Shown here: positions 43,318 to 51,529 of the stretch, piece by piece | Layout of the letters: each line of letters begins with the position of its first letter | Numbering within the stretch: position 1 is the stretch's first letter | NCBI GenBank assembly: GCA_002492465.1 | Contig: DKYT01000021.1 | Location: 1-64,000 of the forward strand | DNA length: 64,000 bases | Source of the DNA: Lachnospiraceae bacterium UBA7093 | GTDB lineage: Bacteria; Bacillota; Clostridia; Lachnospirales; Lachnospiraceae | Direction of reading: 5' to 3' | The notes under the pieces: model-generated | Databases searched by the model: none | Told to the model about the DNA's origin: nothing | The model's input: only the letters and a program-made list of their open reading frames with translations | Translations under genes and position numbers: made by a program

Positions 43318-44421
43318 CTATCTGCTCATCCACATAATCAAAGCAATAATTAGAATAACACCTATTATGCTAATAACCACTTTGGGAACTGAAAGGGGCG
43401 TTTTCCCGGACACCTTCCCGGTCTGCCCATTTACCATAAACTGATAAACCTTTTCCTTGTACTTATAGCTGGAGATCCAAACCGGCAGCAACAGATATTT
43501 ATATGTCATATCCTGAAACAGGGTATCGATCTTCAAATTTCTCACCCGGTCTGCATTATGCTCTCTTCTGATATCACGCTCAATATTTTGCTTTAGCTTA
43601 AAGCGCATACTGTCTTTGGTCAGCTCCCATGCGTTGCTGACGCCAAGAGAATATCTCTCCGCCGCAAAACCGGCAATATATTCCGGCTTGTATGCCTTGT
43701 TTTCCGCTGTGCGGTAAGGCTCAAGCCCCTGGAGCATGGACAGATTATGATTTGCCGATGCGCAGATCAGCTCATCATCAAAATTTTCGTAATGGGTTCC
43801 CTTTACCGGATACCAGCTTGTCTCCACGCGTTCCTCTCCCCCGGCGGTCTTTCTGACCTTATCTCGTCCAAATTCTCCCCGGTAAGTGGAACTAGTTTTG
43901 GCGTCAAATGTCCAATAGGGCAGATAAATTCCTTTAAAATGCTTCGCTTTTGCACTCTCCTTGGCAAGCTTGGGACAAAACCATTTTCTCTTTATCCATG
44001 CCTTAAACAGATCCGACGCTTTTTGATCGGTCACCTGAAAGGGAACTACCCCTCCCGGCGCCATGGTGTTCTGATCCGCTGCCTCCATCACCTGGTTGGA
44101 ACCGCAGAAAGGGCAGACAGAGGCGATCTCCAGCGCGTCATAAACCGATTCCGCCCCGCAGGCATTGCAGATAATCGTTTTCTTTGCCGCTCCCCAGTCG
44201 CAGTTTTCCACTTTATCCGCCTTTTCAAGGGCAATCTCCTCCGCGCTTAAGGGTTCCTCTCCGTTTACGGGAATCTCTTCCGTATGTCCGCAATAAGGAC
44301 AGCTTAACCCGCCTGTGGCGGGGTCAAAGTCCATGACCCCGCCGCAGGATGGGCATTTTTTATCGGTTTCCTCCATTGTAGACGCTGTTACAGCATCCAA
44401 ATTGGTATCAAACTCGCTCAT
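43318..44421 (-). CDS. TFIIB-type zinc-ribbon membrane protein (YdjG-like)
   Basis: 367 aa. Two zinc ribbons open the protein (CPSCGGVMDFDPATGGLSC with CPYCG, then CNACG with CPFCG). A beta-rich middle domain follows (LPYWTFDAKTSSTYRGEFG, SWYPVKGTHYENFDDEL), and one C-terminal membrane helix (VVISIIGVILIIALIMW). GGAGG lies 5 nt before the ATG. It sits between the SPFH gene (23 nt) and the YdjH-like gene. Zinc ribbons here more likely mediate protein contacts than DNA binding; that is inference. Confidence 0.78.
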   Translation of the reverse strand: MSEFDTNLDAVTASTMEETDKKCPSCGGVMDFDPATGGLSCPYCGHTEEIPVNGEEPLSAEEIALEKADKVENCDWGAAKKTIICNACGAESVYDALEIASVCPFCGSNQVMEAADQNTMAPGGVVPFQVTDQKASDLFKAWIKRKWFCPKLAKESAKAKHFKGIYLPYWTFDAKTSSTYRGEFGRDKVRKTAGGEERVETSWYPVKGTHYENFDDELICASANHNLSMLQGLEPYRTAENKAYKPEYIAGFAAERYSLGVSNAWELTKDSMRFKLKQNIERDIRREHNADRVRNLKIDTLFQDMTYKYLLLPVWISSYKYKEKVYQFMVNGQTGKVSGKTPLSVPKVVISIIGVILIIALIMWMSR

Positions 44422-44444
44422 CTTCTCCTCCGCTCAAAAGGACA

Positions 44445-45797
44445 TTACTGCCTGATATCACCCTCGTCAAACGGATCGCCGCATTCCGGACAGAACTTCG
44501 GCGGATTCTTAGGGTCTTCCGGCTCCCATCCACATTTATCACATCTGTACAGAGGTTCTCCGGCGGGTTTCTTAGCGCCGCATTCAGAGCAGAATTTTCC
44601 CTTATTCACATTTCCACAAGAGCAGGTCCAGCCTTCCGGAGCCGGCTGAGGTGCGCCGCATTCGGAGCAGAATTTTCCTGTATTGCCTGTCTTGCCGCAG
44701 GTGCAGGTCCAGCCTGAAGGTGCAGGAGCCGCCGGTTTCTCTTCAGGTGCCGGTGCAGCAGGTGCCTGTTGTGCCGGCGCCTGCTGCTGCCCCATCTGGA
44801 ACAGCTGCTGGGCATTCATTCCCCCTGCCTGGTTCGCCATGTTCATGCCGGCAAAAGCCATCATGGGACCCGTTGACGTATTGGATGCAGCCGCTTTCAT
44901 AGCCTCCGCCTGAGCGCCTACCAGCGTAGCTGCCGCCATATTGGGATTGCGAAGCACTGCGCTCTTTTGCAGCTCCTTGATCATCTCCTCGTCTTCCTGG
45001 GAAGCCTTCAAGGCATTGATTCCAAAAGATACAATCTCTATTCCTCTAAGCTGCGCCCACTTTGCGGAAAGAATTTCATTCAACGCATCGGCAAGCTCCG
45101 TGGTATGCGCCGGAACTGCGCTGTACCGGATTCCCATGGCTGAGATCTTTGCAAAAGCGGGCTGTAATGCCGTCATAAGCTCCGCCTTCAGCTGGCTTTC
45201 GATCTCGCTTCTCTCATAATCCTCCGTCACGTTTCCACACACATTGGTATAAAATAAAAGGGGATCTGTGATCTTATAGGAGTACTCTCCGTTACACCTT
45301 AAAGAAATATCAATGTCCAGTCCAATATTTTCATCCACTACGCGGAAGGGAACCGGATTTGCCGTTCCGTATTTATTCCCCATGATCTCCTTGGTATTGA
45401 AGAAATAAACCCTCTGATCCTTTGCCGTTTCCCCGCCAAAAGTAAAACGTCTTCCTACTGTGGAAAATGTTTTTTTGACATTCTCCCCCAGATTACCATA
45501 CAACAAGCTGGGCTCAGAAGATGCATCATATGTAAATTCCCCTGCTTCTGCGCAAAACTCAATTACCTTTCCCTGATCCACAATGATCATACACTGTCCT
45601 TCATTGATGGCAACCACAGAACCGTTGGAAATAATGTTTTCTTCCCCCTTGTTATTTCCCGCGCCTTTTCCATTTGAACGCTTCTTTCCCTTTGTCACCA
45701 ATACATCTGTATCCAGCGAATCACAGTAGAAATACTCTCTCCACTGATCAGCCATAACCCCTTGGGCTGCACTGGTAATTGCTTTAATCAAACCCAT
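44445..45797 (-). CDS. SPFH-domain protein with C-terminal double zinc ribbons (YdjI-like)
   Basis: 450 aa. The N-terminus MGLIKAITSAAQGVMADQW followed by YFYCDSL is typical of the YdjI / virion-core-like SPFH group. The SPFH fold covers about 30-280, with a coiled helix to 320, an Ala/Gln/Pro-rich linker, and three Cys4 ribbons (CTCGKTGNTGKFCSECG, CSCGNVNKGKFCSECG, CDKCGWEPEDPKNPPKFCPECG in parts). SPFH proteins oligomerise on membranes as scaffold rings. ATG 45797 has AGGAGG 8 nt upstream; the extension to 45815 is rejected because it contains that ribosome site. First gene of the module, under the promoter at 45842-45870. Confidence 0.85.
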   Translation of the reverse strand: MGLIKAITSAAQGVMADQWREYFYCDSLDTDVLVTKGKKRSNGKGAGNNKGEENIISNGSVVAINEGQCMIIVDQGKVIEFCAEAGEFTYDASSEPSLLYGNLGENVKKTFSTVGRRFTFGGETAKDQRVYFFNTKEIMGNKYGTANPVPFRVVDENIGLDIDISLRCNGEYSYKITDPLLFYTNVCGNVTEDYERSEIESQLKAELMTALQPAFAKISAMGIRYSAVPAHTTELADALNEILSAKWAQLRGIEIVSFGINALKASQEDEEMIKELQKSAVLRNPNMAAATLVGAQAEAMKAAASNTSTGPMMAFAGMNMANQAGGMNAQQLFQMGQQQAPAQQAPAAPAPEEKPAAPAPSGWTCTCGKTGNTGKFCSECGAPQPAPEGWTCSCGNVNKGKFCSECGAKKPAGEPLYRCDKCGWEPEDPKNPPKFCPECGDPFDEGDIRQ

Positions 45798-45841
45798 TTT
45801 TTTATCCTCCTTCATTTCCCGGGCAAATCCCTATTGCTTTT

Positions 45842-45870
45842 ATTATATAGGTTTTGTCGTTTGTTGTCTA
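45842..45870 (-). promoter_or_regulatory. Promoter of the SPFH/zinc-ribbon operon
   Basis: Minus strand TAGACA (45865-45870), 17-bp spacer, TATAAT (45842-45847). Confidence 0.6.
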
Positions 45871-45979
45871 TAAAAAGAAGCTGCAGGACAGGCGACTTTT
45901 CTTTTCCGGCACATATGATAAATCATCAGCCGCCGGTATGCGCATGCAGCCGGTAAATCAAGCAAATATGGAGGTTATT

Positions 45980-47044
45980 ATGAGAAAACTACCAAGTAAT
46001 GCCGCCCCCCGCGGGACGTCTTATTTCATCCGAAAAGCAACAGCACTCTTACTTGCCACACTCCTGATCGCAGGTACCTTAAGCGGATGCAAAAAGGAAA
46101 GCACAGGCGCAGAAGCCGGGGATTCCGGCGGATCTGTAAAAGTCACTCTGAATGAAGTAGCACATTCCATATTCTACGCTCCTATGTATGTCGCCATTGA
46201 GGAAGGCTATTTTCAGGAGGAAGGGATCCAGCTGACTCTTGTCACAGGCTTCGGTGCCGACAAAACCATGACCGCAGTCCTCACAGACGAAGCCGACATC
46301 GGTTTCATGGGAAGCGAGTCCACTATTTATACCTATGCCGGAGGCACCCAGGATTATGTAGTGAATTTTGCCCAGCTGACCCAACGCGCCGGAAACTTCC
46401 TTGTCTCCCGGACACCTGTAGACGATTTCAGCTGGGATATGCTGAAAGGAACTATGGTTCTGGGCGGCCGTGCAGGCGGTATGCCGGAAATGGTATTTGA
46501 ATTTATCCTCAAGAAAAACGGCATCGATCCCAAAGCAGATCTGACCATCGACCAGAGCATCGATTTCGGCTCCACCGCAGCGGCATTTTCCGGCGGGCAA
46601 GGAGATTTTACCGTGGAATTTGAGCCTCACGCCACCTCCCTGGAAACCAAAGGCGACGGTTACGTGATAGCGTCCCTGGGCGAAGATTCAGGATACGTTC
46701 CCTATACGGCTTTTTCCGCAAAGAAGAGCTATATTGAAGCACACCCCGATACCATTCAGTCCTTTACCAACGCTCTGCAAAAGGGCATGAATTATGTTGC
46801 ATCCCACACGCCCGAGGAGATTGCCAAGGTCATTCAGCCTCAATTTGAAGAAACAGATCTGGAGACTCTCACCACCATTGTAAAGCGCTACTATGAACAG
46901 GATACCTGGAAAGGCGACCTGATTTTCCAGGAAGACTCCTTCACCCTGCTGCAAAACATTTTGGAAGAGGGGGGCGAACTGCCCCAGCGGGTTCCCTATG
47001 AAGATCTTGTCACGACCTCCTTTGCCGAAAAAGCTGTAAAATAA
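45980..47044 (+). CDS. ABC-transporter substrate-binding lipoprotein, NMT1/SsuA-like
   Basis: 354 aa. Lipoprotein signal LLLATLLIAGTLSGC with Cys at about residue 33, then a periplasmic-binding fold of the NMT1/THI5/SsuA type (FYAPMYVAIEEGYFQEEGI, LTDEADIGFMGSEST, FILKKNGIDPKADL). Such proteins deliver thiamine precursors, sulfonates or nitrate-like ligands; none can be chosen here. The start at 45980 has GGAGG 5 nt upstream. No permease or ATPase gene is adjacent, so it is an orphan component. A strong terminator follows. Confidence 0.88.
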   Translation: MRKLPSNAAPRGTSYFIRKATALLLATLLIAGTLSGCKKESTGAEAGDSGGSVKVTLNEVAHSIFYAPMYVAIEEGYFQEEGIQLTLVTGFGADKTMTAVLTDEADIGFMGSESTIYTYAGGTQDYVVNFAQLTQRAGNFLVSRTPVDDFSWDMLKGTMVLGGRAGGMPEMVFEFILKKNGIDPKADLTIDQSIDFGSTAAAFSGGQGDFTVEFEPHATSLETKGDGYVIASLGEDSGYVPYTAFSAKKSYIEAHPDTIQSFTNALQKGMNYVASHTPEEIAKVIQPQFEETDLETLTTIVKRYYEQDTWKGDLIFQEDSFTLLQNILEEGGELPQRVPYEDLVTTSFAEKAVK

Positions 47045-47065
47045 ATAAACTGTAAGAAACATCAC

Positions 47066-47111
47066 AAAATGGGAAACAGCCTGCTATTTCCAAAAGCTGT
47101 TTCCCATTTTC
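47066..47111. terminator. Bidirectional terminator after the substrate-binding protein gene
   Basis: A perfect 15-bp stem AAAATGGGAAACAGC / GCTGTTTCCCATTTT between convergent genes, with T-rich flank CTTCTT on the plus strand. Confidence 0.88.
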
Positions 47112-47114
47112 TTC

Positions 47115-47465
47115 TTAATTGATGTAAATATGATGGGCATGCATCATCGCCCAGTCTACCATCCCCATGAACATGGAAAATCCTGTCAAAACCATGGTAA
47201 GGATAATTGCGGCAACATCATAAACCACTTTGCTCTGCTCCAGAAGCTGCCCATTTTCGCCCCGCAATTCATAGTTTTTTTGTCTGCTTCCCACAAGCAC
47301 TTCTATCCCTAAGGTGATCAAAATCAAAGGCCAGAACCGAAACACCATTTCATACTCAATTGCCGGCAGGAACAAATGAATCAAGAATAAAACGCCGGTA
47401 ACAATCAGTACAATCCCAAAGGTGACAGAGCCTACCCTGCGTATTCTGATGGTCTGTTTCTCCAT
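47115..47465 (-). CDS. DUF5668/LiaF-like small membrane protein
   Basis: 116 aa. Two hydrophobic segments (VTFGIVLIVTGVLFLIHLF; FWPLILITLGIEVLVG) form the motif seen at the N-terminus of LiaI/LiaF-type proteins; a third segment lies near the end (AAIILTMVLTGFSMFMGM). The start at 47465 overlaps the preceding stop as TAATG. It is the last gene of the ECF sigma operon, which suggests a cell-envelope stress role; that is inference. Confidence 0.7.
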   Translation of the reverse strand: MEKQTIRIRRVGSVTFGIVLIVTGVLFLIHLFLPAIEYEMVFRFWPLILITLGIEVLVGSRQKNYELRGENGQLLEQSKVVYDVAAIILTMVLTGFSMFMGMVDWAMMHAHHIYIN

Positions 47466-48040
47466 TATTCTCCCTCCTTCTTTGGAACCGTCTGCTCCCC
47501 CTGCTGTTCCTCTGCCACTGTGGTTTCTACCTTTTTCCCGGAAATCAGCTTTATCCCCAGGTAAATGATAACGCATCCCACAATAATGCTGGGGATATAG
47601 TCGCCTACTCTCCACATAATACTGGAAATGAAATTGTACTGTTCAGGAAGTATGCTGCGCAGCAGGCTTGCCGCCGTATCCCACAAAAAGCTGACTCCCA
47701 GTAAAATCAGCCCATAGGCGATCCATTTATGGTATTTCTCCGCAAATCCTTTAACTCCAGGTATTTCATTCAAGCCCAGCATATATTCGTCCTTTACCTG
47801 GGCAAACTCTTCATCGTTCAGACTGGCAAGATGGTTTACATAGAAAAAGCTATAACACCACTCCACCACAGCAATACAGCCTACCGCTCCCAACTGTGCC
47901 CATGATGCCACCATAATGGTGAGGGCAAATAACAGCATCATGCTCAACCCCATTTTCATAAAACCCATGTACATCTGCCCTGCCCCCGGTATACACGCCG
48001 CACAAAAGGTTAAAAATCTGTTTTTCTTTTTAGTTTTCAT
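47465..48040 (-). CDS. TM2-like multi-pass membrane protein
   Basis: 191 aa with a TM2-like opening (FLTFCAACIPGAGQMYMGFMK, then a second helix), two further membrane segments and a charged Gln/Glu tail. The start at 48040 has GGAGG 8 nt upstream and overlaps the anti-sigma gene end by 11 nt. It is third in the sigma operon. Function is not established. Confidence 0.75.
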   Translation of the reverse strand: MKTKKKNRFLTFCAACIPGAGQMYMGFMKMGLSMMLLFALTIMVASWAQLGAVGCIAVVEWCYSFFYVNHLASLNDEEFAQVKDEYMLGLNEIPGVKGFAEKYHKWIAYGLILLGVSFLWDTAASLLRSILPEQYNFISSIMWRVGDYIPSIIVGCVIIYLGIKLISGKKVETTVAEEQQGEQTVPKKEGE

Positions 48041-48503
48041 ATCCGATTCCTCCATTTTCTTCCTCAAATAAATTTCCAATCTGCCAATTGCCGATCCATC
48101 CAAACCAATCGTTTAATTTTTGGTTCACCTGCCGGGTGCCTTCATTGAGCACCTGGTTTACATTCAATTTTTCCTGCTCTTCTTCCCGGAGCGCCCTTGC
48201 AGTGTTCTCCTCCTGCCATCTTATTTCATCTCTGTTCATTCTGTACTCGCCGCTTATGCTGACAGAAGGAAGCAAAATCAGCATGAGAAGCGCTGCCGCC
48301 ATTCCCGCTACAATTTTAAGACGATATGCCAAAAGCTGGGCTGTTCCTGCGCTACCCCCGGATTTGCGCCCGGCTTCCTCGGTTTGTTTTTGAAATGCCT
48401 GACTTAAAATCTGCTCTTTTATATGCTTTGGCGCGTAAAGCTCCTGCTGCTCCAGTTCCTGAATAAAAAGCGCCAATTCCTCATCCGTCGGGTATTTGTT
48501 CAT
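48030..48503 (-). CDS. Putative membrane anti-sigma factor
   Basis: 157 aa: a cytoplasmic N-terminus of about 60 residues (PTDEELALFIQELEQQ), one membrane segment (IVAGMAAALLMLILLPSVSI) and an extracytoplasmic part of about 75 residues. It lacks the HxxxCxxC zinc motif of ZAS anti-sigma factors. Assignment rests on topology and on an ATGA overlap with the ECF sigma gene. Confidence 0.7.
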   Translation of the reverse strand: MNKYPTDEELALFIQELEQQELYAPKHIKEQILSQAFQKQTEEAGRKSGGSAGTAQLLAYRLKIVAGMAAALLMLILLPSVSISGEYRMNRDEIRWQEENTARALREEEQEKLNVNQVLNEGTRQVNQKLNDWFGWIGNWQIGNLFEEENGGIGYEN

Positions 48504-49024
48504 GCCGGTTCCTCCTTTCCATAGACTTTTTTCAGCATCTGCCGCGCTCTATAGATCTGCGTCTGAATGGTTTTAACGCTTTTCCCCTGCCTGGCGGCTA
48601 TTTCTTTTGGACTGAGCTCTCTCAGATAGTAGTCCCTTGCCACCTCATTATAAGGCGGCTTTAAATCGTTACATCTTTGGGCAAGCTGATTTTTGATCTC
48701 CTCCTCCAAACACACTTCTTCCGGCGATCCCCTCTGCTCCGCTGTCAGTGCGAAAAAGCTGTCTTCCACGGGTACGCTTCTACGGCTTGCACTCCTTAGA
48801 TAATCAATGCTTTTATTGGTTGCAATTCTGCATATCCACGCTTTTTCATTTTCACCGTCAAAGCTTTCATATTTTTGAAATGCCGACAGGAAGGTTTCCT
48901 GGGTCAGATCCTCTGCCGTAAAATAATCGCCGGTAAGCTTATAGCAGATGGAAAAAACAAGCTTATCATATGTTTCCAGCAATTGGGCAAGCCTGCTTTC
49001 CGTACAGCCCGCTGTCAATTCCAT
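48500..49024 (-). CDS. ECF-type RNA polymerase sigma factor
   Basis: About 174 aa. Region 2 (FSICYKLTGDYFTAEDLTQETFLSAF) and region 4 (YLRELSPKEIAARQGKSVKTIQTQIYRARQML read in parts) are complete. It would direct polymerase to a stress regulon, probably including its own operon with the anti-sigma factor and two membrane proteins. The start is uncertain: ATG 49024 begins the conserved part, while a GTG at 49066 is possible and the purine-rich GGGAGG lies between them. Confidence 0.88.
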   Translation of the reverse strand: MELTAGCTESRLAQLLETYDKLVFSICYKLTGDYFTAEDLTQETFLSAFQKYESFDGENEKAWICRIATNKSIDYLRSASRRSVPVEDSFFALTAEQRGSPEEVCLEEEIKNQLAQRCNDLKPPYNEVARDYYLRELSPKEIAARQGKSVKTIQTQIYRARQMLKKVYGKEEPA

Positions 49025-49162
49025 AGTACTTATTTTTCCCACCTCCCTTTCACTTTTTGTTTTCACTGCTTATAACGAATCTATTTTTCAAATGTCTTCA
49101 AAATTTTTTATTTTTTTAAACAGTTTTTCTCACCCTGTTTGTTACATTTTATATATATAAAC

Positions 49163-49191
49163 TTGTCATGTGGTTTTAAATACTATATAAT
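49163..49191 (+). promoter_or_regulatory. Promoter of the DUF1836 gene
   Basis: TTGTCA (49163-49168), 17-bp spacer, TATAAT (49186-49191). Confidence 0.75.
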
Positions 49192-49239
49192 AAAGAAGAA
49201 TTAATAACTTACAAGGATGCAAGCGAGGTCAAAGCTCAA

Positions 49240-49854
49240 ATGACAATTGACAGAGAAAATTTATTAAACAGCATTATTGAAAGTCTTGGAAGAATACAGC
49301 ACATCCAGACGGAAGACATCCCCAATATCGATCTGTATATGGATCAGGTCACAACTTTTATGGAAAGCAGGCTGCGAAGCACCACCCGAAATCCGGAGGA
49401 AGATAAAATTCTCACTAAGACCATGATCAATAATTACGCTAAAAATGACCTTCTCCCTCCTCCTGTCAAGAAAAAATACAGCAAGGAGCATATCCTTCTG
49501 CTTATATTCATTTATTATTATAAGGGAATCCTCTCGATCAGCGATATTCAAACGCTCTTAAAACCCATTACCGAAAAATACTTCCATACAAATAAAAATC
49601 TGAATCTGAGCGCTGTCTATGAGGAAGTATTCAGCCTTGAGGAAGGCGAAATTGCAGACCTTCAGGAAAATATTATCAAGAAGTTTACCACTTCCCAAAC
49701 CACCTTTCAGGATGCCCCCGAAGAGGACCGGGAAGTCCTTCAGCTTTTTTCTTTTATCTCTATGCTCAGCTACGATGTCTACGTCAAAAAACTGTTGATT
49801 GAAAAAATGATAGACAGCTTTAAGGATGCAACCTCTTCCGAGGAAAGAACCTAA
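49240..49854 (+). CDS. DUF1836 domain protein
   Basis: 204 aa. The DUF1836 region (LTKTMINNYAKNDLLPPPVKKKYSKEHILLLIFIYYYKGILS in parts) resembles a MerR-like winged helix, so DNA binding is possible. The C-terminal 70 residues are helical and acidic. It precedes the YerC gene by about 70 nt in the same direction. Function is not established. Confidence 0.82.
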   Translation: MTIDRENLLNSIIESLGRIQHIQTEDIPNIDLYMDQVTTFMESRLRSTTRNPEEDKILTKTMINNYAKNDLLPPPVKKKYSKEHILLLIFIYYYKGILSISDIQTLLKPITEKYFHTNKNLNLSAVYEEVFSLEEGEIADLQENIIKKFTTSQTTFQDAPEEDREVLQLFSFISMLSYDVYVKKLLIEKMIDSFKDATSSEERT

Positions 49855-49922
49855 TCCTCTTTACTTTAAGACTTTAATATGCTAAAATTTTACTGTATGA
49901 ACCATTCGGAGGATTATAAGAG

Positions 49923-50255
49923 ATGAATAAAAAAATACAGACACTTGCTGTAGATCATTTATTTGAAGCTATTTTATGTCTGGAAAATAAAGAAGAGTGC
50001 TACGACTTCTTTGAAGATCTTTGCACTGTAAACGAACTTCTTTCTCTTTCCCAGCGTTACGAAGTGGCATCTATGCTGAAAGAACGCAGGACTTATCTTG
50101 AGATTGCGGAAAAAACCGGCGCTTCCACGGCAACCATAAGCCGCGTCAATCGTTCTCTCAATTACGGCAACGACGGTTACGATCTGGTATTTGAACGCCT
50201 GACGCCTAAGGAGACATGCGCTGCCAATACGCCTGATAAAACGGATAAGCCGTAA
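49923..50255 (+). CDS. YerC/YecD-family TrpR-like regulator
   Basis: 110 aa. The helix-turn-helix is of the Trp-repressor superfamily type (ELLSLSQRYEVASMLKERRT, YLEIAEKTGASTATISRVNR). Bacillus YerC is reported to act on histidine genes in some annotations, but no target is visible here. The stop codon lies in the loop of the terminator hairpin at 50239-50268. Confidence 0.9.
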   Translation: MNKKIQTLAVDHLFEAILCLENKEECYDFFEDLCTVNELLSLSQRYEVASMLKERRTYLEIAEKTGASTATISRVNRSLNYGNDGYDLVFERLTPKETCAANTPDKTDKP

Positions 50256-50268
50256 GGCTTATCCGTTT
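50239..50268. terminator. Bidirectional terminator carrying both stop codons
   Basis: AAACGGATAAGCC (50239-50251) and GGCTTATCCGTTT (50256-50268) pair perfectly over 13 bp around the loop GTAA. The YerC stop TAA is at 50253-50255, and the stop of the convergent gene lies at 50259-50261 in the right arm. Confidence 0.9.
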
Positions 50269-50969
50269 ATGTCGATCAGTATCATTGGATCAATATACTC
50301 ATCATTCTGTATAATCTGATAACCCAATTCCTGATTATCATCCTTCACAGAAAACAAAATATATCCCTTTCCAAGGGATTCTCCGTTCTTTACCAGTGCC
50401 GTTCCGTTATTGCGGTAAACGGACTGATAGCCGTTTCCGTGATCCAGTACGATCTTCGTTCCGTACGTTTCATCAACATCTACGCTGACCACCGTTCCAG
50501 TACCTGAAGTAATCACATTGACGCCGCTTGAAGCGGTAAAGATCAGCATTGGATCTCCCTCTTCCGCCTCCCGCATACTGGCGGAACCGCTTAAGGGAAA
50601 TCCCTTTGGCAGAGCATTTTCAATGGTTTCCTGGGAAATAGCGTCTTCCGCTTCCGCCTTCATGCTAACAGTTTCACTTAAAACCGCCACCTTGCTTGAG
50701 AGTGTAACATTCTCCATACTTAAAGCTTCGTTTTCATCTGTCAGATTATTGATCGTAACGATCTGGTTTACAATCTCTTTTCTTGCGTCTCTCATTATAA
50801 TCGTGTCATAGACAAACTTACAAATTACTACAACAACCAATACAAATAACAGTGCGGCGGTCACTTCCACTACCGTGGAATTTATTTGATGTTTCTTCAT
50901 GACTCCATTTTCTTTTTCACGTACCAGAAACAAAGCATATTTGCTTTTTCTTTTAGCGTTCTGCTCCAT
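50259..50969 (-). CDS. Membrane-anchored M23-like protein with degenerate active site
   Basis: 236 aa. An N-terminal membrane helix (VTAALLFVLVVVVICKFVYD) is followed by a coiled coil (IVTINNLTDENEALSMENVTL) and an M23/LytM-like beta domain (SSGVNVITSGTGTVVSV, TKIVLDHGNGYQSVYRN). The metal ligands HxxxD and HxH are not present (YRNN where YxHL is usual, LGYQI where HLHFE is usual), so peptidase activity is unlikely. It may act as a regulator of wall hydrolases, as EnvC does. ATG 50969, with GGAGGTGA 8 nt upstream, is preferred to the GTG at 50981. Confidence 0.8.
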   Translation of the reverse strand: MEQNAKRKSKYALFLVREKENGVMKKHQINSTVVEVTAALLFVLVVVVICKFVYDTIIMRDARKEIVNQIVTINNLTDENEALSMENVTLSSKVAVLSETVSMKAEAEDAISQETIENALPKGFPLSGSASMREAEEGDPMLIFTASSGVNVITSGTGTVVSVDVDETYGTKIVLDHGNGYQSVYRNNGTALVKNGESLGKGYILFSVKDDNQELGYQIIQNDEYIDPMILIDING

Positions 50970-51082
50970 ATTATCTGTCACCTCCGGTCAATTAGTTCTA
51001 TTTTAACACAAGTAACAAATTTACGCAACTTTCTTTACACTTTGTGGTGATTCCTAAACTTTACGAAAATACCATAATTTTC

Positions 51083-51111
51083 TTTACTTTTTAGAATAAC
51101 TGTGCTATTCT
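51083..51111 (+). promoter_or_regulatory. Cold-shock gene promoter with overlapping inverted repeat
   Basis: TTTACT (51083-51088), 17-bp spacer, TATTCT (51106-51111). AGAATA (51093-51098) and TATTCT (51106-51111) form a perfect inverted repeat over the -10. The 5' UTR contains a GTTAC/GTAAC hairpin. Confidence 0.55.
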
Positions 51112-51167
51112 GATTGTGTTACAAATTAAGTAACATGCACTATTATTTATTATGTGGAGGTATTATG

Positions 51168-51368
51168 ATGAACAAAGGTACAGTAAAATGGTTTAATAAC
51201 CAGAAAGGTTACGGCTTCATCTCCGATGAATCCGGTAACGATGTTTTCGTACACTACTCAGGACTTAACATGGAAGGCTTTAAATCTCTCGAAGAGGGTG
51301 CCTCCGTTGAATTTGACGTAGTAAATGGCGAAAAAGGACCTCAGGCAGTAAATGTAACAAAGTTATAA
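51168..51368 (+). CDS. cspA: Cold-shock protein
   Basis: 66 aa, one cold-shock domain. RNP1 is KGYGFIS and RNP2 is VFVHY. It binds single-stranded RNA and DNA as an RNA chaperone. Of two adjacent ATGs, 51168 (GGAGG 7 nt upstream) is preferred to 51165 and to the upstream frame at 51114. Confidence 0.95.
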   Translation: MNKGTVKWFNNQKGYGFISDESGNDVFVHYSGLNMEGFKSLEEGASVEFDVVNGEKGPQAVNVTKL

Positions 51369-51475
51369 TTAGAGTCCTGCTACTTATAACGCATTAATCC
51401 GTAATGCAATGTACCTTTTCTAAATATAAATGTTTCATTTTATTTTGAATTCGTAATGTTGTTTTGCTAGATTAA

Positions 51476-51529
51476 GAAAAAGAGTGCCGCTCAATCATCG
51501 TTCTGATGATTTTGTGGCACTTTTTTTAA
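51476..51529. terminator. Bidirectional terminator between csp and hisA
   Basis: Nested stems AAAGAGTGCC / GGCACTTTTTTT and AATCATC / GATGATT, closed by poly-T on the plus strand and poly-T on the minus strand. Confidence 0.85.

Noticed and set aside
45871..45979. Riboswitch upstream of the NMT1-like lipoprotein gene
   Set aside because: GC-rich inverted pieces (CCGCCGGTA, AGCCGGTAA) exist, but they match no TPP, SAM or other known aptamer core.
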